From: Pseudomonadota bacterium
Lineage (GTDB): Bacteria > Pseudomonadota > Gammaproteobacteria > Burkholderiales > Casimicrobiaceae
NCBI GenBank assembly: GCA_018241765.1
Contig: JAFEDD010000002.1
Location: 62,001 to 126,000, forward strand
Direction of reading: 5' to 3'
DNA length: 64,000 nt
Shown here: positions 31,959 to 39,985 of the stretch, piece after piece
How the letters are laid out: every line of letters starts with the position of its first letter
How positions within the stretch are numbered: the stretch's first letter is position 1
Program-made: the position numbers and the translations under genes
Notes under the pieces: generated by a model
What the model was told of the DNA's origin: nothing
Database searches by the model: none
What the model saw: only the letters and a program-made list of their open reading frames with translations

Positions 31959-33130
31959 CGACCGCCCAACACCGCTGCGCTCTGTGCAGCCGAGAATCCC
32001 CACCACTGGCTGAGGATCGTGTGGTAGATCGAGCGATAGTCGGTTGCGAAGCGCAGATTGCCATCGCCAGTCAGGTCAGTGAGTGACGGGTGTTCTCCAT
32101 AGAGCCCGCCCTTGACCGCGCCACCGATGACGAAATGAGTGTTCGCCGTGCCGTGGTCGGTGCCTGCGCTTTGGTTCTCGCGAGCGCGCCGACCGAACTC
32201 GCAGTAGGTAACGATTGCCGTGTCGCCCCAACGCCCGAGTTCGACGCATGCGCGCTTGATCGCGTCGATGCCTTCACCGAGTTGGCGCAGCAGGGCTTGC
32301 TGGGTTCCCGCCTGCCCCTGATGGGTGTCGAACGACCCCAGGCTGATTCGCACGGCAGCGACGCCTGGCGAGGCGGCGATGACCTGCATGGCGGTTTTTG
32401 CCTGTTGCCCAAACGCATGATTGGGAAATGCGCTCGCCAGCGTTACTTTGGGATCGAGATTGAGCGCAGCGGACTGCACTTCGCTCTCGAGGCGCAGGAT
32501 GTGCTGAAGCGCCTCGTTCTTCGCCCGCCCGTTGGCGTCGTTGGCGTCCGCGAGGCGCGCTTGGCGCAGGAAAGCGTCGGTGGACTGGATCGAGAGCGCG
32601 CGGCGACCGTTGGCTAGCGGGCCGAGGTCACCGCCACCCACGGCGATGCCATCGGCCACGAAGCTGCGGGGTGGTGCGACTGCCGCGAAGGCGCGCGCGA
32701 GCCAACCGTCGGCCAGGTAGTCGCTCGAGTTCGAGGCCGTGTCCCAAATTTCGATCGACCGAAAGTGGGACAGGTTCGGATTCGGGTAACCGACGCCTGT
32801 CACCGCCGCGAGTTCGCCTTGCGACCAAAGCGGCATGAGCGGCTCGAGTGAGGGATGCAGCCCGAAGCGCTCGCTCAGTTGCAGAACCTGATCGCGCTTG
32901 ATTCCGATGGTCGGTCGCAGTGCGTGATAGGCCTCGTCGGCGTAGGGAATGAACGTGTTGAGGCCGTCGTTGGCGCCTTTCAGCTCGACGAGGATCAGCA
33001 GGCGGCGATAGTTGCTCGATGCGGCGCGGCCAGGCGTTTGTGCCCAGACGCCCGGTGCGAGGCAGGCGCCGGCGCCGAGCGCGAGCGTGCCCGCGCAGGC
33101 ATTGAGAAAGTCACGGCGATTGCGGCTCAT
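31931..33130 (-). CDS. DUF1501 family protein, Tat-exported
   Basis: Sulfatase/alkaline-phosphatase-fold protein of unknown function. The N-terminus has a twin-arginine signal (NRRDFLNACAG followed by a hydrophobic stretch), so it is exported folded. Conserved-looking segments include ELKGANDGLNTFIPY and SLGSFDTHQGQ. 399 residues, with a GGGAG ribosome-binding site upstream of ATG 33130. It lies 12 nt after the DUF1800 gene. DUF1800/DUF1501 pairs recur across many bacterial phyla, so a shared process in the periplasm is likely but its nature is unknown. Confidence 0.88.
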   Translation of the reverse strand: MSRNRRDFLNACAGTLALGAGACLAPGVWAQTPGRAASSNYRRLLILVELKGANDGLNTFIPYADEAYHALRPTIGIKRDQVLQLSERFGLHPSLEPLMPLWSQGELAAVTGVGYPNPNLSHFRSIEIWDTASNSSDYLADGWLARAFAAVAPPRSFVADGIAVGGGDLGPLANGRRALSIQSTDAFLRQARLADANDANGRAKNEALQHILRLESEVQSAALNLDPKVTLASAFPNHAFGQQAKTAMQVIAASPGVAAVRISLGSFDTHQGQAGTQQALLRQLGEGIDAIKRACVELGRWGDTAIVTYCEFGRRARENQSAGTDHGTANTHFVIGGAVKGGLYGEHPSLTDLTGDGNLRFATDYRSIYHTILSQWWGFSAAQSAAVLGGRYATLPLFG

Positions 33131-33142
33131 GATGGGCTCCCT

Positions 33143-34783
33143 TCATTTGAGCTCGTACATTGGATCCAGCGCAGCGCTACGCAATCCGGCAAGCGTGTGC
33201 GGTAGCGGCGGTGAGACTTGCAGGGGCGGGCCGGCGAACAGCGCACTGGCGATTCGTGCGTCGTCCATGTCGCGCGGCAGTTGGGCGAACCATTGGTCGG
33301 CACTGAAGAAGTACTGTCCGCGTAGTTGGTTGCTGACGCCAAACGGTGGAAGTTTCCCTGTCCCGCCGCGCAGCGCGAGTTGCGCTTGCCTGCGCGCACG
33401 ACCATCGCCCAGCATGGCGCGGTCGATGACCGTGGTTGCGGGTTGTGCCGTCGTGTCGGCATTGCCGGTCGGGGCCGAGTTGCCCGCGGACATCGCGCTT
33501 TGCATTTCGTCGGCGCGGAAGAGGCGATTGAGGAATCCCTTGCGCGCGAGCAGCGTGCTCGTGTTGAGCCAGCTTTCACCACCGGGCCAGCCCTTGACGT
33601 TGGGAGGGGCGAACAGGTCCTGTCCAAGCTGACGCAGTGCGATCGCGAATGGTGCCGGGTCTTCGACCGAGAAGCCGAACTGGCGCAGTGAGCCGATGAC
33701 GAGTTCGACGGGTGATTTCACAAGCGACGCGCGATTCGTGGGGCTCCAGAAGGCATCAGAGAGCAGCATCGCCCTGAGCAGCGGCTTGATTTCGTAGTTG
33801 CTGCTTCGCCAAACGGCGGCGAGCTGACGAACACCGGCCGGGTCTGGCTGCGCCGAAATGAATTCGCGCCACAGTTTGCCAACGACGAACTCCGCCGTGG
33901 CGGGCTGCCGCAGCAACAGCGTGATGACGTCATCGCCGTTGAAGCGCCCGCGTTGGCCAAAAATCACCTTCTCGCCATCATCGTGCAACGCACGACGAAA
34001 ACGGAACTCGCCGCGATCCGGGTCGATGCTCCAACCGGTGAATGCACGCGCGACTTCCTTGATGTCGGCTTCGGTGTAATGCCCTTCGCCCAGCGTGAAC
34101 AGTTCCATGACTTCGCGCGCGAAGTTCTCGTTTGGGGCGCCCTTGCGGTTTTGTGCGCCGTCCAGATAGATCAGCATCGCCGGATCCTTGCTGACCGCGC
34201 GCAGCAAGGCACCGAAGTTGCCCAGCGCGTACTGGCGCAGCAGCGCGTTTTGTGCGTACATCAACTGGGCCGTGCGCACTTTCTGCTGGGAACTCACAAA
34301 ATGGTTGTGCCAGAAGAGCGTCATCTTCTCGGTGAGCGGTGTGGGTGTTGAAAGCATCTCCGCAACCCACCAAGTCCGAAGTTCGAGGCCGCGTTCAACC
34401 AACTCGCGCCGATTGGCCTCTTTGCGCTGCTCAGGCGTCATGCCGGGGCGGAACGGACGTTCATAGATCGCCGCCCACGGAGGGGCGGGGTATTGCGCTC
34501 GTGTGCGGGTCTCGGCGAGCAGTCGATCCACCGCATCGACACGGGACAGCCGCGCGAACGTTTCGATGTCTTCGGGGCGCGCGCCGAAGCTGGTTCGCGA
34601 AAGCAGATGCCGTGCCTCCTCGAAACCCATCCCGACTGCGGGCATTGGTGACGCTTGCACCTTCTGCGCCGGAGCCGGCGTTTGTGCGGAGGCTATCGTC
34701 GCCGCCAGCGCCAACGCGATGAGACACACGAGCAACCACCCCACCGTGGCGGGGAATGACAACGGGGCGCGACGATGCAGCAT
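33143..34783 (-). CDS. DUF1800 family protein, exported
   Basis: Protein of unknown function, helical, with family segments LLSRTSFGARPEDI, MTLFWHNHF, ENFAREVMELFTLGEGHY and NVKGWPGGESWL. A hydrophobic N-terminal segment ending AATIASAQ suggests secretion. Of the in-frame starts, ATG 34783 is chosen because GGAGG lies 6 nt upstream; ATG 34789 directly abuts that site and is too close. This gives 546 residues. First gene of a two-gene operon with the DUF1501 gene. Confidence 0.88.
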   Translation of the reverse strand: MLHRRAPLSFPATVGWLLVCLIALALAATIASAQTPAPAQKVQASPMPAVGMGFEEARHLLSRTSFGARPEDIETFARLSRVDAVDRLLAETRTRAQYPAPPWAAIYERPFRPGMTPEQRKEANRRELVERGLELRTWWVAEMLSTPTPLTEKMTLFWHNHFVSSQQKVRTAQLMYAQNALLRQYALGNFGALLRAVSKDPAMLIYLDGAQNRKGAPNENFAREVMELFTLGEGHYTEADIKEVARAFTGWSIDPDRGEFRFRRALHDDGEKVIFGQRGRFNGDDVITLLLRQPATAEFVVGKLWREFISAQPDPAGVRQLAAVWRSSNYEIKPLLRAMLLSDAFWSPTNRASLVKSPVELVIGSLRQFGFSVEDPAPFAIALRQLGQDLFAPPNVKGWPGGESWLNTSTLLARKGFLNRLFRADEMQSAMSAGNSAPTGNADTTAQPATTVIDRAMLGDGRARRQAQLALRGGTGKLPPFGVSNQLRGQYFFSADQWFAQLPRDMDDARIASALFAGPPLQVSPPLPHTLAGLRSAALDPMYELK

Positions 34784-35151
34784 GAACATCCTCCATGGCG
34801 CAGCGACGCAATCGCTGCACATCACTGACACCTTTTCCAGATTGAAGCGCCCCGGCGCTGCACGGCAGTCGTTTTGGGCGTCGCTCTCGCGTCGGGCCGA
34901 TTGGCGTTTCGTTCGATCTGAAATCAGGCTGACGCCATCGTAATGCCGGTGGGCGTGATGGCGATGACGGTCAGGGGCGACAGTGTGTAAGCAGGTGTTT
35001 CGCGCGTTCGGTTGGCGACGGGCGGTCGGTGATGCGCCGACCGACGGTCGTCACGGTGCAGCGCGCGGCCCGATCAACGCGGGAGCCCGCGTGCGACGGG
35101 CGCGGTGAACCGATTGGTTGTCGTCGAATGGAGACGCAATAAGCGCAATTA

Positions 35152-35164
35152 AATCAATGGGTTG
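35152..35164 (+). promoter_or_regulatory. IHF-like binding site
   Basis: AATCAATGGGTTG fits the IHF consensus WATCAANNNNTTR at every fixed position, within an AT-rich tract. It lies 135 bp upstream of the sigma-54-like -24 element. IHF bends DNA to bring bound activators to sigma-54 polymerase, but usually sits between activator site and promoter. Here it lies on the far side of the inverted repeat at 35184. Confidence 0.45.
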
Positions 35165-35183
35165 CATTAAACCCGCAGCCACT

Positions 35184-35201
35184 TGTCGGGTGCTGCCGAC
35201 A
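35184..35201. promoter_or_regulatory. TGTCGG-N6-CCGACA inverted repeat, candidate activator site
   Basis: A perfect 6-bp inverted repeat with a 6-bp spacer. Its centre is about 130 bp upstream of the transcription start predicted from the sigma-54-like promoter, the usual distance for an enhancer-binding activator. The activator is not encoded in this window. Confidence 0.4.
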
Positions 35202-35297
35202 TAGTTCGCGGCGCAAGGCTCCGATCGTGGCTCAAGGTTTCCGCTCCGGTTGCGTCGATGTCGTACAAGTCGTTGAAAAAGCGTCTGTTTATTTGAG

Positions 35298-35313
35298 TGG
35301 CACGAAACACGCT
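35298..35313 (+). promoter_or_regulatory. Candidate sigma-54 (-24/-12) promoter
   Basis: TGGCACGAAACACGCT matches the left half of the RpoN consensus (TGGCACG) in full and keeps the essential GG (35299-35300) and GC (35311-35312) ten bases apart. The TT of the -12 element is replaced by AC. Transcription would begin near 35324, 19 nt before the ATG at 35343. Confidence 0.5.
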
Positions 35314-35342
35314 ATACGACAGGCGTCACGAAGAGGTTAGTC

Positions 35343-35504
35343 ATGGACACGTTTACTCCCCGCACCGATGAGTTTGCTCTGCAAGGAGCTCAGCAGGGCG
35401 TTGTTCCCGCATCCGGCGCTTCAGCCGACGACGGTGAGAGCAAGGCTCTTCGCGAGCTTGCGGCGTTGGGAGAACGCGTGTCTGCGGCGCGCCTGGTCGC
35501 CTGA
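35343..35504 (+). CDS. Uncharacterised 53-residue protein
   Basis: A short open frame with strong support: AAGAGG ribosome-binding site (35331-35336) six bases before ATG 35343, a promoter candidate directly upstream, and an intrinsic terminator starting at the stop codon. The protein is acidic in the middle (ADDGESK) and ends in a predicted helix (KALRELAALGERVSAARLVA). There is no signal peptide, membrane span or cysteine. I do not recognise a family. It may be a small stress or regulatory protein made in quantity under sigma-54 control; this is inference. Confidence 0.7.
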   Translation: MDTFTPRTDEFALQGAQQGVVPASGASADDGESKALRELAALGERVSAARLVA

Positions 35505-35505
35505 C

Positions 35506-35549
35506 CACGCGGGGGTGCTTTCCTCCCCCGGTCGCCCCCGCGTGTTTTT
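35506..35549 (+). terminator. Intrinsic terminator after the 53-residue protein gene
   Basis: CACGCGGGGG (35506-35515) pairs perfectly with CCCCCGCGTG (35535-35544) and is followed by TTTTT (35545-35549). It begins two bases after the stop codon at 35502-35504. Confidence 0.9.
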
Positions 35550-35564
35550 CTCGTGATCCCCTCG

Positions 35565-35589
35565 GAGCCCGCTTGCGGGCTCTTTTTTT
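35565..35589 (+). terminator. Second, tandem intrinsic terminator
   Basis: GAGCCCG (35565-35571) pairs with CGGGCTC (35576-35582) around CTTG and is followed by seven T residues (35583-35589). The T run overlaps the last codon of the convergent dodecin gene, so it insulates dodecin from antisense reading. On the minus strand the stem lacks a following T run. Confidence 0.9.
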
Positions 35590-35791
35590 ATTCTTCGAGA
35601 ATGAACGTCACCTTCATGTTGACGCGATATTCGACGATCTTGTTGTTCTTGATGACGACCTTCTGATCCTGAATCCATGCCCCTTCGACGCGGTTGAGCG
35701 TCTTGCAGGCACGGGCGACGCCAACGGTGAGGGCGTCCTCGAAGCTCTTGGTCGACGAGGCGGTGATTTCGGTAACGCGAGCGACGGTCAT
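35588..35791 (-). CDS. Dodecin, flavin-binding protein
   Basis: A 67-residue protein with the dodecin fold pattern: one beta-alpha-beta-beta unit, W39 (GAWIQDQ) at the flavin-stacking position, and the ending YRVNMKVTFILEE. Dodecins assemble as hollow dodecamers that store or buffer riboflavin or FMN. ATG 35791 has an AAGGAG ribosome-binding site. The gene is followed by convergent terminators from the small gene next door. Confidence 0.93.
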   Translation of the reverse strand: MTVARVTEITASSTKSFEDALTVGVARACKTLNRVEGAWIQDQKVVIKNNKIVEYRVNMKVTFILEE

Positions 35792-35976
35792 GAGGTTCTC
35801 CTTCGGTGAGTTGCAGGGGCGGCGACAAATCGCGGCGTCTGGGGACGCCTGTCGACCGAGTCCTGTTTCTACATCGCGCGCGCTCCGCTGTCCACGTCCA
35901 GAGGGGTCCGTGGCGCTTCGCCGTTGGAAATCGGAGGGATCCTACCGCCCGCTGGGGGGGCGTCATGGCGCGGTCG

Positions 35977-36435
35977 TCAGAGACCGAACACGGCTTCGGC
36001 AGCCACGTAGCCGGTCTGTCCGTCGCGATGACGGACCTGGGCCCAGGCGCCGACGCTAGGCGTCTGCGGCGAAACCAGTTGCAGCAGAACGCCCTGTTCA
36101 GCCCGAAAAACGATCGGGCTCGAGGCATCGGCTGCGCCGTGGACATCGGCGGTTGCAGCTTTCACTTGAACGATGTTGCGCTCGCCCAGTGCCTTGCGCT
36201 CGAACCATGCCAGCGCGCCACTGGCGTCACGTGCCTTGATCCAACCTTCGATGCTGACCACGATCTCGAGCGGTGTGCCGCGGCTGTAGAGCCATTGCGC
36301 TGCCGCCTTCAGTGACGGACCCTCGTAGCCGATCGTGGCGCTATCGAGGGTTTGTCGATACTCCGCCAGCGCCACGTTGCTGCCGACGCCGAGCGCGAGC
36401 GCAAGCGCGAGGATCCAAGGGCTGCGTAGCTTCAT
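35977..36435 (-). CDS. Secreted bacterial SH3-domain protein
   Basis: A 152-residue protein with a signal peptide (KLRSPWILALALALGVGSNVALA) and an SH3-like region in its second half, with WIKARDASGALAWFERKALG and a GAWAQVRHRDGQTGYVAAEAVFGL ending. Such domains usually bind cell-wall components. The long open frame begins upstream inside secB, but ATG 36435 gives the clean signal peptide. It lies 34 nt after secB in the place where gpsA often occurs in betaproteobacteria. The 185 bp to the dodecin gene hold nothing I recognise. Confidence 0.8.
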   Translation of the reverse strand: MKLRSPWILALALALGVGSNVALAEYRQTLDSATIGYEGPSLKAAAQWLYSRGTPLEIVVSIEGWIKARDASGALAWFERKALGERNIVQVKAATADVHGAADASSPIVFRAEQGVLLQLVSPQTPSVGAWAQVRHRDGQTGYVAAEAVFGL

Positions 36436-36469
36436 CGTGACGCTCTCAATGGCGGCGGCGCGAGTCGAA

Positions 36470-36949
36470 TTACTGCTTTGTGGCGCCTGCGGCTTGCTCC
36501 AGTTGTTGCTGGATGCGGGCCTGATAGATGCCTTCGAAGTTGATCGGTTGCAGGTAAATCGCAGGGTAGCCCATGCGTTGCACCGCATCCGAAATCACCT
36601 CTCGTGTATACGGGAAAATGATGTTGGCGCAGTGCACGGCCAGCAGCGGTTGCAGCTCAGGTTCCGGGATGTTGCGAATCTGGAAGATGCCTGCCATTGC
36701 CGCCTCGACAAGGAACATGGTCTTGTCGGCGATCGTCGCGGTGACGGTGATCTTCACGACGACGTTATGAAATCCGTCTTCGATCGTCGCCTGATCCTGT
36801 TCGAGCCCGATCTCGACCGTGGGCGCTTCTCGCCAGAGATAGCTCTGCGGGGCGTTCGGGTTTTCGACGGAAAGATCTTTCAGGTAGATCTTTTCGATCG
36901 AAAAATGGGGGGCGTTCGGATCTTGTTGTTGTGCGGGCGCGTCGGCCAT
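36470..36949 (-). CDS. secB: Protein-export chaperone SecB
   Basis: Cytoplasmic tetrameric chaperone that keeps preproteins unfolded and hands them to SecA. Family segments FSIEKIYLKDLSVENPNAP, LVEAAMAGIFQI and ANIIFPYTREVISDAVQRMGYP are present. ATG 36949 gives the usual N-terminus (ADAPAQQQ) and 159 residues; an in-frame start nine codons upstream is less likely. Third gene of the rhodanese-grxC-secB group. Confidence 0.97.
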   Translation of the reverse strand: MADAPAQQQDPNAPHFSIEKIYLKDLSVENPNAPQSYLWREAPTVEIGLEQDQATIEDGFHNVVVKITVTATIADKTMFLVEAAMAGIFQIRNIPEPELQPLLAVHCANIIFPYTREVISDAVQRMGYPAIYLQPINFEGIYQARIQQQLEQAAGATKQ

Positions 36950-37028
36950 GATGAGCTTTCGATAATCGTGGTGCAACTTGGCATTTTAGCTGGCGCGCCA
37001 AGCCGTCGCCGACAAGGCGGCGCCGCAC

Positions 37029-37286
37029 TCAGGCGGCGAGCAGTGGATCGAGTCCGCCCGCCCGGTCGAGCGCCGAGAGGTCGTCGAATCCGCCGACGTG
37101 GGTGCCGCCAATGAAAATCTGTGGCACGGTGCGCCGCCCCGTTGTCGCAATCATCTGTTCACGTTGAGCCGGATCGAGGTCGACGCGGATCTTCTCGATC
37201 GTGTCGACGCCCTTGGCTTTGAGGAGCCGCTCCGCCTGGATGCAGTAGGGACAAACTGCCGTCGAATACATCAACACCTTGGCCAT
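37029..37286 (-). CDS. grxC: Glutaredoxin 3
   Basis: An 85-residue dithiol glutaredoxin with active site CPYC (C12, C15), the cis-proline segment TVPQIFIGG and the glutathione-binding HVGGFDDL segment. It reduces disulfides using glutathione. It lies 9 nt after the rhodanese gene and 79 nt before secB, the standard order in betaproteobacteria. Confidence 0.96.
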   Translation of the reverse strand: MAKVLMYSTAVCPYCIQAERLLKAKGVDTIEKIRVDLDPAQREQMIATTGRRTVPQIFIGGTHVGGFDDLSALDRAGGLDPLLAA

Positions 37287-37295
37287 CGCTACTCC

Positions 37296-37712
37296 TTATT
37301 GCTTTTCGGTCGGCAGACCCGCTTCGGCCCATGCCTTGAAGCCACCCGCCAAACTGTAGAGTTGGGTGAAGCCGGCGCGTTTCAAGGCGCCGCCGGCCAT
37401 GAGGGAACGTTGACCGCGGGCACAGTAGACGACGATCGGCTTGCCTTTGTCGCACCCGAGCGTCGCCGCCCGCTCCTTGAGTTGCGATAGCGGCACGTGT
37501 TGCGCCCCAACGATCTTGCCTGCGGCTTCGAGCTCGCGCGTCTCACGCACGTCGATGATGGCCGCTCCTTCACGATTCACGAGCTGCGTCAAGCGTACGT
37601 TCCCCACTTCGCGCATGCCGGACGTGTAACGTTGCACCCAAGGGAAAATCAGCATTGCGCCCGAGGTCAACATGACCAGCACGAGCATCCAGTTGTTGGT
37701 GAGAAATTGCAT
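37296..37712 (-). CDS. Membrane-anchored rhodanese-like protein
   Basis: A 138-residue protein with one N-terminal membrane span (about residues 7-25) and a single rhodanese domain carrying the catalytic cysteine C97 in the loop CARGQRS. It probably transfers sulfane sulfur or acts in thiol chemistry at the inner membrane face. First gene of the group with grxC and secB; divergent from gpmI across 95 bp. Confidence 0.92.
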   Translation of the reverse strand: MQFLTNNWMLVLVMLTSGAMLIFPWVQRYTSGMREVGNVRLTQLVNREGAAIIDVRETRELEAAGKIVGAQHVPLSQLKERAATLGCDKGKPIVVYCARGQRSLMAGGALKRAGFTQLYSLAGGFKAWAEAGLPTEKQ

Positions 37713-37770
37713 CGATGAACCGCTTTGGTTGGGAGGTCGCCAGCGTTTAGGGGGCTCGCTGACGCAGACT

Positions 37771-37786
37771 ACCTAAAATTTTAGGT
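37771..37786. promoter_or_regulatory. Perfect 16-bp palindrome between rhodanese and gpmI
   Basis: ACCTAAAATTTTAGGT is a perfect palindrome, strikingly AT-rich for this genome, in the 95-bp divergent intergenic region. It lies 22 bp before the gpmI ATG and 59 bp before the rhodanese ATG. It contains TAAAAT on both strands, so it may combine back-to-back -10 elements or be a repressor operator. Confidence 0.55.
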
Positions 37787-37807
37787 GTTTCCTCCGGACG
37801 AACCGCC

Positions 37808-39355
37808 ATGACCCCGACCCAAGCTCCCGCTGTCCAACCCGTCATCCTGTTGATCCTGGATGGTTTTGGCTGGCGAGAGGCGGCACCCGACAACGCTGTG
37901 TCGCTCGCCAGAAAGCCGATCTGGGATGCTTTGTGGCGAGACTGCCCGCACACGCTGATCGATGCGTCGGAGCATTTCGTCGGGCTTCCCGACGGGCAGT
38001 TCGGCAACTCCGAAGTCGGGCATTTGAATCTCGGCGCTGGTCGTGTCGTCTATCAGGATCTCACGCGAGTCGATCACGCCATCGAAACCGGTGAATTCGA
38101 GCGAAACCCGGCGCTCGTTGGCGCTTGCGATGCGGCGATCGCGAGCGCTGGCACGATACACGTCATCGGGCTGCTGTCGCCAGGCGGGGTGCACTCGCAC
38201 GAGCGGCATATTCACGCGTTCGTTCGCATGGCGGCCGAACGAAGGGTGCCGTCGATCGCCGTGCATGCCATTTTGGACGGCCGCGACGTTCCTCCGCGCA
38301 GCGCCGAACCGTCGCTAAAGGCGATGCAGACGGTATGTGAGCAGACGGGCGCGCGCATCGCGACCGTGGCAGGGCGCTTCTTTGCGATGGATCGCGATCG
38401 TCGATGGGAGCGGGTCGAACCAGCCTATCAGGCCATCGTCGAAGCCCGCTCGGATCGCCGAGCCGCTACCGCCGGTGACGCGCTTGCCATGGCCTACGCC
38501 CGAGGCGAGACGGATGAGTTCGTCGCGCCAACGGTGGTTGGCGCGGGGGTTCCCGTCGCCGACGGTGACGTCGTCGTGTTCATGAATTTCCGGGCGGATC
38601 GCGCTCGTGAATTGACGTCGGCGCTCACCGATGATGCGTTTGTCGGCTTCACCCGCCGACGGCCGAAACTCGCCGACTTCGTCTGCCTTTCGTACTACGG
38701 TGACGCCTACGCGCATCTAGCCACTGCGTTTCGAAACGAGCGGATCGACCATGGTTTTGGCGAAGTACTCGCGGCGAGCGGGTTGCGCCAACTGCGCATC
38801 GCGGAGACCGAGAAGTATGCCCATGTCACGTATTTTTTCTCCGGTGGCCGCGAGCAACCTTACGCGGGGGAGGAGCGGATCCTGGTTCCATCGCCGAAAG
38901 TCGAAACCTACGACCTCGCGCCCGAAATGAGTGCCGAAGAGGTTACCGATCGGTTGGTGGCTGCAATCGAATCGCGACAGTACGCGGCCATCATCTGCAA
39001 CTATGCAAACGGCGACATGGTCGGCCACACGGGGGTGTTGAGCGCTGCCGTGAAGGCCGTTGAAATGCTCGACCGGTGCATCGGACGCGTGATCGCGGCA
39101 GCCGCCGCGACTGGTGCGCAGGTCATCATCACGGCCGATCACGGCAACTGTGAGCAAATGTATGACGTCGTCGCCGGACAACCCCATACGCAGCACACGA
39201 CCGATCGCGTGCCGCTGATCTACTTTGGCTCCCCGCGCATGCGGTTGAGCGAGAGCGGTGCGCTGCGTGACGTCGCGCCAACGTTGCTCGCAATGATGGG
39301 GCTGCCGCAGCCGGATGAGATGACGGGGCGCTCATTGCTGCATGCCGGCGGATGA
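37808..39355 (+). CDS. gpmI: 2,3-bisphosphoglycerate-independent phosphoglycerate mutase
   Basis: Manganese-dependent enzyme interconverting 3- and 2-phosphoglycerate in glycolysis and gluconeogenesis. The metal ligand D18 (LLILDGFG), the phosphorylated serine S68 in GNSEVGHLNLGAGR, and the C-terminal HGNCEQM and QPHTQHT segments are present. 515 residues, the usual length. No obvious ribosome-binding site other than CTCCGG, but ATG 37808 matches the family start. Confidence 0.96.
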   Translation: MTPTQAPAVQPVILLILDGFGWREAAPDNAVSLARKPIWDALWRDCPHTLIDASEHFVGLPDGQFGNSEVGHLNLGAGRVVYQDLTRVDHAIETGEFERNPALVGACDAAIASAGTIHVIGLLSPGGVHSHERHIHAFVRMAAERRVPSIAVHAILDGRDVPPRSAEPSLKAMQTVCEQTGARIATVAGRFFAMDRDRRWERVEPAYQAIVEARSDRRAATAGDALAMAYARGETDEFVAPTVVGAGVPVADGDVVVFMNFRADRARELTSALTDDAFVGFTRRRPKLADFVCLSYYGDAYAHLATAFRNERIDHGFGEVLAASGLRQLRIAETEKYAHVTYFFSGGREQPYAGEERILVPSPKVETYDLAPEMSAEEVTDRLVAAIESRQYAAIICNYANGDMVGHTGVLSAAVKAVEMLDRCIGRVIAAAAATGAQVIITADHGNCEQMYDVVAGQPHTQHTTDRVPLIYFGSPRMRLSESGALRDVAPTLLAMMGLPQPDEMTGRSLLHAGG

Positions 39356-39388
39356 CGACTGGCGCGGCGCGCTCGACTTGCGTGGGCG

Positions 39389-39985
39389 CTACACGAGACC
39401 AAGAATGCCCAGCACCGCGCCGGCCGCGATCAGCCAAAGCAAATGCAGGCGCGTGCGCCACACGATCACGGCCACGACGGCGGTCAGTGCATACAGCGGC
39501 CAGTCACGCTTCGGTTGATCGTTGGCGACCGTCAGCAGCCATCCCGTCGCGATCAACAGGGCGATGACCACGGGCGCCATGCCGGCCTTGAAGGCGCGCA
39601 CCGATCGAAGTTCGCGATTCTGGTGAGCCCAGCGCGTCGCCGTATACGTGAGGATGCCCGACGGAAGCAGCATGCCGGCCATGCAGATGAAGACCCCGAG
39701 CAGCGCAAAGAGGTAGGCATGCCAGCCTGCGGTGGCGCCGCCCCCCGCATTGAGTCCGACGTTCCAGCCAAGTAGCGCGACAAACAACACGTTCGGACCT
39801 GGCGCCGCCTGCGCAATGGCGATCGACGACGTGAACTGTGCGTCGTTCAACCAGTGTTGGCTATCGACCAAATAGCGATGCATGTCCGGCGCTGTGGCGA
39901 TCGCTCCGCCGACGGCGAGCAATGAGAGCATCAGAAAGTGCAGGAACAGGGCCAACCAGTCCGGCGGCGCCAGTGCCACGCTCAC
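39389..39985 (-). CDS. Chromate transporter, second half of a two-gene ChrA pair
   Basis: A 198-residue membrane protein with one CHR domain (segments LSLLAVGGAIATAPDMHRYLV and IAQAAPGPNVLFVALLGWNVG) and about six spans. Short-chain CHR proteins work in pairs of opposite membrane orientation to export chromate. The GTG start at 39985 overlaps the stop of the partner gene (GTGA at 39982-39985) with GCGGAG upstream, so translation is coupled. An upstream open frame is out of place relative to the partner. Confidence 0.87.
   Translation of the reverse strand: MSVALAPPDWLALFLHFLMLSLLAVGGAIATAPDMHRYLVDSQHWLNDAQFTSSIAIAQAAPGPNVLFVALLGWNVGLNAGGGATAGWHAYLFALLGVFICMAGMLLPSGILTYTATRWAHQNRELRSVRAFKAGMAPVVIALLIATGWLLTVANDQPKRDWPLYALTAVVAVIVWRTRLHLLWLIAAGAVLGILGLV

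Larger units (their letters stand above)
34832..35342. other. Long gene-free regulatory region upstream of the 53-residue protein gene
   Basis: About 510 bp with no convincing gene. It holds a perfect CGGTCGG-N7-CCGACCG inverted repeat at 35023-35043, an IHF-like site at 35152-35164, a TGTCGG-N6-CCGACA inverted repeat at 35184-35201 and a sigma-54-like promoter at 35298-35313, all ahead of the small gene at 35343. The AT-rich tract 35140-35170 stands out from the GC-rich surroundings. The left end must also contain the promoter of the divergent DUF1800 gene. Confidence 0.55.
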
